This document shows, one piece after another, positions 60,001 to 64,000 of a DNA stretch of 64,000 nucleotides. The stretch lies in assembly GCF_010093815.1 (NCBI RefSeq), contig NW_022985549.1:3182804-3246803 (forward strand), given 5' to 3'. The first letter of the stretch is position 1. Each line of letters starts with the position of its first letter. A program made the translations under genes and the position numbers. The stretch comes from Pseudovirgaria hyperparasitica (taxonomy: Eukaryota; Ascomycota; Dothideomycetes; Acrospermales; Acrospermaceae). The notes under the pieces are model-generated. The model made no database searches. It was not told the DNA's origin and saw only the letters and a list, made by a program, of their open reading frames with translations.

Positions 60001-61363
60001 AGCCACGTGTGAATTGAACTCGATGAATTTGAGAGATTTGAAGACACAGCGGTACATAGAGGGGTTAGTCTTAAGCTACAAGAGCATAGTCTTCGAGATA
60101 TCTGGGGCATTCCGATCGGGAGGCTTTCAATAGGAGATCACAAAGACGGCCGTATAATTAACATTGGAAAGCCCATCTAAGACAGACAAGCTAGGTACGA
60201 GGACTCTAACAATACGACCGTCCACATCAAGACAATGAAGCTACAGTAAAAGACTCATTATGGAGTATTTTATGCCCAACCACATGTCCCAAATTGTGCA
60301 AAGACACGCCCTCTAGCACCCAGGCCATGGAAGACCATTTCACAAGGCAGGGCCGCACATCTCGTGTTAGACAAGCCAGATCGTCTGGGCGCACTCGCCA
60401 ACAGCTATCAATGTACTCTTGACTAGAGCTTTGGCTCCAGCGCTATTTATGTCAGTATGGATGTCACCGTAAGCACTCCAGCCGAGTAGGCCAACGCACG
60501 GATCTCCGCGTGGAGGTAATCAATGACACTGAGGGAACATAATCGAGATATAATCACGGACCGCACGTGCTGCGACGGACATATTTTCCTTTGCATTAAT
60601 GCTCTGAGAAAAGAGGAGAACGCGAGGCGGTTTAGTCTCGGACTCGACGTTAGAATTGCCTCTATCCACTGGGGGCTTGCAAAATTTTATGGATGGTGAG
60701 CCATATTCTATTGAGTGATAAAACCGCAGTAATTAGCGAACTCTTACATGAGATGAGCTTGATATGGTCACTCAATCCTGCGAAAATTTGCACTGAAGTC
60801 ACTCACGAAATCACTCTTCTTGATGTCTCAGATCAAGTATAAGGTATCAAGACAGTGATGAAGGTGAAACGTGCCAGTAGTCATCGCGTAATATAAGATA
60901 TAGGACACATGAGTACTCCCATGACTTGGAGCAATGAATCGACCAATGTACACTAAATCGTCTTCGGAGATAGTCACTTCGTGCCCTTATATGAAGCCCA
61001 CTATATCACTTTTTACCTTTACAACCGATGACATGTTCAAACCATGGCCTATCCGCCTGTTTGCCATTGGTTCACGAGGCAATGAACTTCTTTCTCATGG
61101 TAATATAGTTCCAAATACCACGAAGCTTTTTGTGACTAGGAATCCGACATGGCGAGTATGTATGCAAGCAGATGTTCGATTGCCCATTGTGGAACCCGGT
61201 AATTGGTCTTGGTCAACGTTCGACGCCGAGATTACGGGCTTTGTCGTCTTAAATCCCTGCTGCCGTTGAAGCCTCCCTGATTTGACCGAACCAAGTTCAA
61301 GCAAGCGTATTATGGAGCCTTATTCAATTCCGGTTTCAGTCATACCTGCTTGATCAACACCAT
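57008..61363. other. Gene-poor stretch of 4.4 kb
   Basis: It includes the promoter of the mucin-like gene (57.0-57.4 kb). From about 58.5 to 60.9 kb the DNA leans to A+T, frames are short on both strands, and no exon chain or domain could be supported. It may be old repeat DNA, but I cannot assign a family. Confidence 0.4.
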
Positions 61364-63145
61364 TCATAGCACCCACTCGTTCCCTTCCGGCGTCTGACAT
61401 CCTAAGTCCATGTCTTCTATATACTTCTGCACCCTCTCCATCATCCATCCTGAACTCACGCCATGCCCGCCATTCGCATCGACTTCAGCCCTTCTCACAC
61501 ATCCACCTGCGGCATTTGAGTATTCCAAGCACTGTGACGTCGCCGGATACCCAAGCTTCACATTCGCCGAAACCGAGCATTTCCCATTCGAGTATGAGAA
61601 TTGTATGCACTCTTGCCTGTTTGCACACACAGCACGACAATTCTCGAATGACTTATGCGCTACCTTGGCGATGTCTGGCATCGAATCGCGCACCGCAGAA
61701 TCTAGCTTCGCGAGTTCGAACTCACTATACTCCGTATCTGTAGACAGATTATCCCAGTCTGGCTTCCGCACACTCAAGTTCGGCTTTATCATGCCCGCGA
61801 AGACATCGCGATGCCTCAACACCGCGTCCACCCCATGCTTTTCCCTCCATTCCGTCTCAAACCCCCATAACGCCTGCACCTCATCAGCACGCATATGATG
61901 CCATGTGGCTGGTGCATAGCACCAGGGCCGTCTGTCCAGTTTACTGATATTGAAATCCAAGCTTGCAACGGCATCGCCCTGGAAGTGAGGCCAGGCGACG
62001 AAGAGATTTATGTCGACTTGCTGCAGTGCTTTGGCAAGCACTCCATCGCCCGCCCATGACTTTTCCGTGATTGCATCTAGATCTTCCTCATGCGACGAGT
62101 AATGCGCCGCAAGTTTCTGCATCGCAGGACGTGACAGCACAAAGCCACTGCCTCCATGCGCGAAGAGCACATCGTCAAGAAACATATGCTTGCCGATATA
62201 ATGAGGTTTTTCCGCGTCGAAATTTGCTAAATATGTAGCTAGATTCTGAGCGGATAGATAGGTATCTGGCTCGAGAAACACATACCATTTGGCGTCCGGT
62301 CTGTAATCTAGAGCAGCGCGCGTCATTGGTAGGAATTTGAACTTGTCCAGCTTCCAGCCTGGGTTCTCGAGTGCTCCGGCCGGGCCGCTTCCATATAGAA
62401 TGGCGTCGTCGAGGCCGGCGCGGCCATGCTCGCGAAGGTGGCGCCAGTGCGTGAAGTCTGGAACACGCGAGCGCGTGGACTCGGATATATGCGCGAGCAC
62501 ATCATGGACTGGGTGTCCAGTGATGGTCTCGGACAGATCGGAGTAGATAATGTAAGACGAGATGCAGGTGAGAGTCGTGCGGAAGTGGACGGGAAGTTTC
62601 TGGGGGGCTTCAGTCGCGCCGGTCCGTATGACAATGAGGAAGTCTGATGAGAGGGCAGCATGGGGGCAGGGGGGTTCTTGATCTGCATCGGACGCCGGCT
62701 GGGGAATGTTATGATGCTGTACTTGGGCATCCTCGTCATCGTCGCTAGGTCGGTGTTTAGGCGCCGCCAAGTCGAGTTTTCCTCGCTGCCGTGCCTCCTT
62801 CTCTTCCTTTAAGGCCGTCTCTTCCAAGGACTGTCCTGCTGCGTCTGCACTACCTCGGGCTTCTCCAGTATCTGGTACCCCATGCCAGCGCTCTGCCTGC
62901 CCGGCTTCTTCTCTGACTTGTATGCTTGCCAAAGGCTTCTCGTCTGAATAATACCAGTACAACAGCACGCACAAGCAAACGATAATCAACGTCCGAAATC
63001 GTCGCTTCTGTCTGAGTGTACCTGGAGCGGTACGTGGGTTTGAATAAGGCAAGTCGCGTCGACGTGCGGTGCCCATGTAGCCCTGAGCGAATTGGTAGAT
63101 GCGCCTCGAAAGATAGAGAAGGAAGGCGCCCGAGAGCAGGACCAT
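61364..63145 (-). CDS. Golgi-type family-31-like glycosyltransferase with apple-like tail
   Basis: 593 aa, single exon, ATG at 63145. A basic head is followed by one membrane segment (RTLIIVCLCVLLYWYYS, about residues 50-66) and a charged stem of about 100 residues: a type II Golgi plan. The catalytic part begins DFLIVIRTGATEAPQKLPVH and includes LPMTRAALDYRPDAKWYVFL, the metal-binding EPDTYLS (in place of DxD), PHYIGKHMFLDDVLFAHGGS and GFVLSRPAMQKL. This is the order of fungal fringe/GT31-like proteins. Near the end, the fragment FENCRAVCANRQECIQFSYS with NGKC follows the C-x3-C-x5-C pattern of apple/PAN-like modules, as in the mucin-like gene. The donor and acceptor sugars are unknown. Confidence 0.85.
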   Translation of the reverse strand: MVLLSGAFLLYLSRRIYQFAQGYMGTARRRDLPYSNPRTAPGTLRQKRRFRTLIIVCLCVLLYWYYSDEKPLASIQVREEAGQAERWHGVPDTGEARGSADAAGQSLEETALKEEKEARQRGKLDLAAPKHRPSDDDEDAQVQHHNIPQPASDADQEPPCPHAALSSDFLIVIRTGATEAPQKLPVHFRTTLTCISSYIIYSDLSETITGHPVHDVLAHISESTRSRVPDFTHWRHLREHGRAGLDDAILYGSGPAGALENPGWKLDKFKFLPMTRAALDYRPDAKWYVFLEPDTYLSAQNLATYLANFDAEKPHYIGKHMFLDDVLFAHGGSGFVLSRPAMQKLAAHYSSHEEDLDAITEKSWAGDGVLAKALQQVDINLFVAWPHFQGDAVASLDFNISKLDRRPWCYAPATWHHMRADEVQALWGFETEWREKHGVDAVLRHRDVFAGMIKPNLSVRKPDWDNLSTDTEYSEFELAKLDSAVRDSMPDIAKVAHKSFENCRAVCANRQECIQFSYSNGKCSVSANVKLGYPATSQCLEYSNAAGGCVRRAEVDANGGHGVSSGWMMERVQKYIEDMDLGCQTPEGNEWVL

Positions 63146-63662
63146 GAGGTTTAAAGAGACGAGAAGCAGACAAACAGAAGAGAGAGTATAAGAATGTCTA
63201 TGGAAACGATATCATGGCTGATGAAGTGAAGATATGCCCAGAAGGTTACGGCGTTGCGAAGTTGTGGCTGGCTAGGACTCTAGAGCTGCTTCCCCGCGAA
63301 ATAACCTTGGAAGCGCTAAGACGGAGCGGAGGCGGGACCCGTACCCAGGCTCTTGGCCACATTTTTTTCCGCTAATATAAGCGACATGGAATATCTCAAT
63401 CAAATTATGAGGGAATGATATCTATCAACTTCAAGATCGGTGGAAGTGCTATTCATCAATAGTTCTATCTAGTCAGAATATCTTATTATCGACGTGGGGG
63501 CTTGGAATCGTGGTTCAAATCACTTTACTTGTAGTTTCATATGATTGAGAGCCCAGGCAGGTGAGCACAGCACCCAAGACGTTCCAACTCTTGATGATCC
63601 TGCACTAACCTAATCAGACTACGACCGCAACATAAAATTATTCCTTCAAGATCTTACGTCTA
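63146..63662. other. Intergenic
   Basis: Promoter of the glycosyltransferase gene and flank of the edge gene. No further signal was seen. Confidence 0.35.
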
Positions 63663-64000
63663 TCAGATATCCGGACGGATACCGGATATTTGATAGTCCA
63701 GCGGACATCCTTCTTGATAACCCTCGGCAAGCGACTCCCTGGCGAACAAGCTCGATCCATTAAGCATTGCCTGCAGCAGAAGATGTGATTCTTGGGTAAT
63801 GCTAAGAATCTGCTCCAAGTCGATGGAGCCTGGTTGTGAACGCCTGGTCAAGCCAGCTCCATCGGATGTGTGACGAATAGCAGCTATGATAACCTACACA
63901 CCACGTCCATTCCAGGCAGGGATTAACGGTAATTACGAGAAAGCAGCACAGGAGTAAAACGACGAGGGTGATCTTACAGTTTCTTCCACTCTATCGCTCA
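63663..64000 (-). CDS. Possible 3' end of an unidentified gene running off the right edge
   Basis: Model: complement(join(63663..63893,63978..>64000)). The right exon reads SDRVEET, then comes an 84-nt intron (GTAAGA...GTGTAG, phase 0). The last exon then reads VIIAAIRHTSDGAGLTRRSQ, IDLEQILSITQESHLLLQAM and ends DYQISGIRPDI. The C-terminal helix with regular Leu/Ile spacing looks like the tail of a fungal regulatory protein, but I cannot name it. The splice signals and the open frame are the only support. Confidence 0.4.

Noticed and set aside
63505-63530. ggttcaaatc, like a tRNA B box
   Set aside because: No A box or clover-leaf arms at the right distance; the flanks do not fold as a tRNA.

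Overview
The window is nuclear DNA of a filamentous ascomycete (Pezizomycotina). Its genes are split by many short introns (about 45-85 nt) with GTRNGT-type donors, CTRAY-like branch points and YAG acceptors. Its families are typically fungal: KU70, ferrochelatase, ALG5, a fungal Est1-type protein, Zn2Cys6 regulators, CAP59-type and family-31 glycosyltransferases, and mndA/mndB beta-mannosidases. The class (Dothideomycetes, Eurotiomycetes or other) cannot be fixed by eye. Exon borders below were worked out by hand from splice consensus, reading phase and family conservation. No search was run.

Layout. 0-4.7 kb: the 5' end of KU70 (minus), divergent from ferrochelatase, then an MFS transporter. 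4.7-15.4 kb: a long gene-poor stretch with small tandem repeats and a GC-rich foldable element. 15.4-18.8 kb: an Est1-type protein with an N-terminal zinc finger and a C-terminal PIN domain, followed at once by a 42-bp near-perfect palindrome. 20.3-21.7 kb: ALG5. 25.6-26.9 kb: a Zn2Cys6 regulator (minus). 29.5-31.8 kb: a secreted S41-type peptidase-like protein. 32.5-41.8 kb: a dense housekeeping block (3-hydroxyisobutyrate dehydrogenase-like, carboxymuconolactone decarboxylase-like, NSRP1-like, NFKBIL1-like, CAP59-type mannosyltransferase, and a large coiled-coil protein with an RRM-like end).

43.6-54.5 kb is the most coherent functional unit. It holds a sugar MFS transporter divergent from an intracellular-type beta-mannosidase (mndB), followed by a secreted-type beta-mannosidase (mndA). 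The broken remains of a Zn2Cys6 regulator lie just past the transporter. This looks like a small beta-mannoside uptake and breakdown locus whose adjacent regulator has decayed. An AT-rich block separates the two mannosidases.

55.1-57.0 kb carries a secreted mucin-like protein with two apple/PAN-like cysteine modules and a 51-bp tandem repeat. 57.0-61.4 kb shows no supportable gene. 61.4-63.1 kb is a Golgi-type family-31 glycosyltransferase. The right edge holds what may be the last exons of a further minus-strand gene. No tRNA, rRNA or CRISPR was seen.
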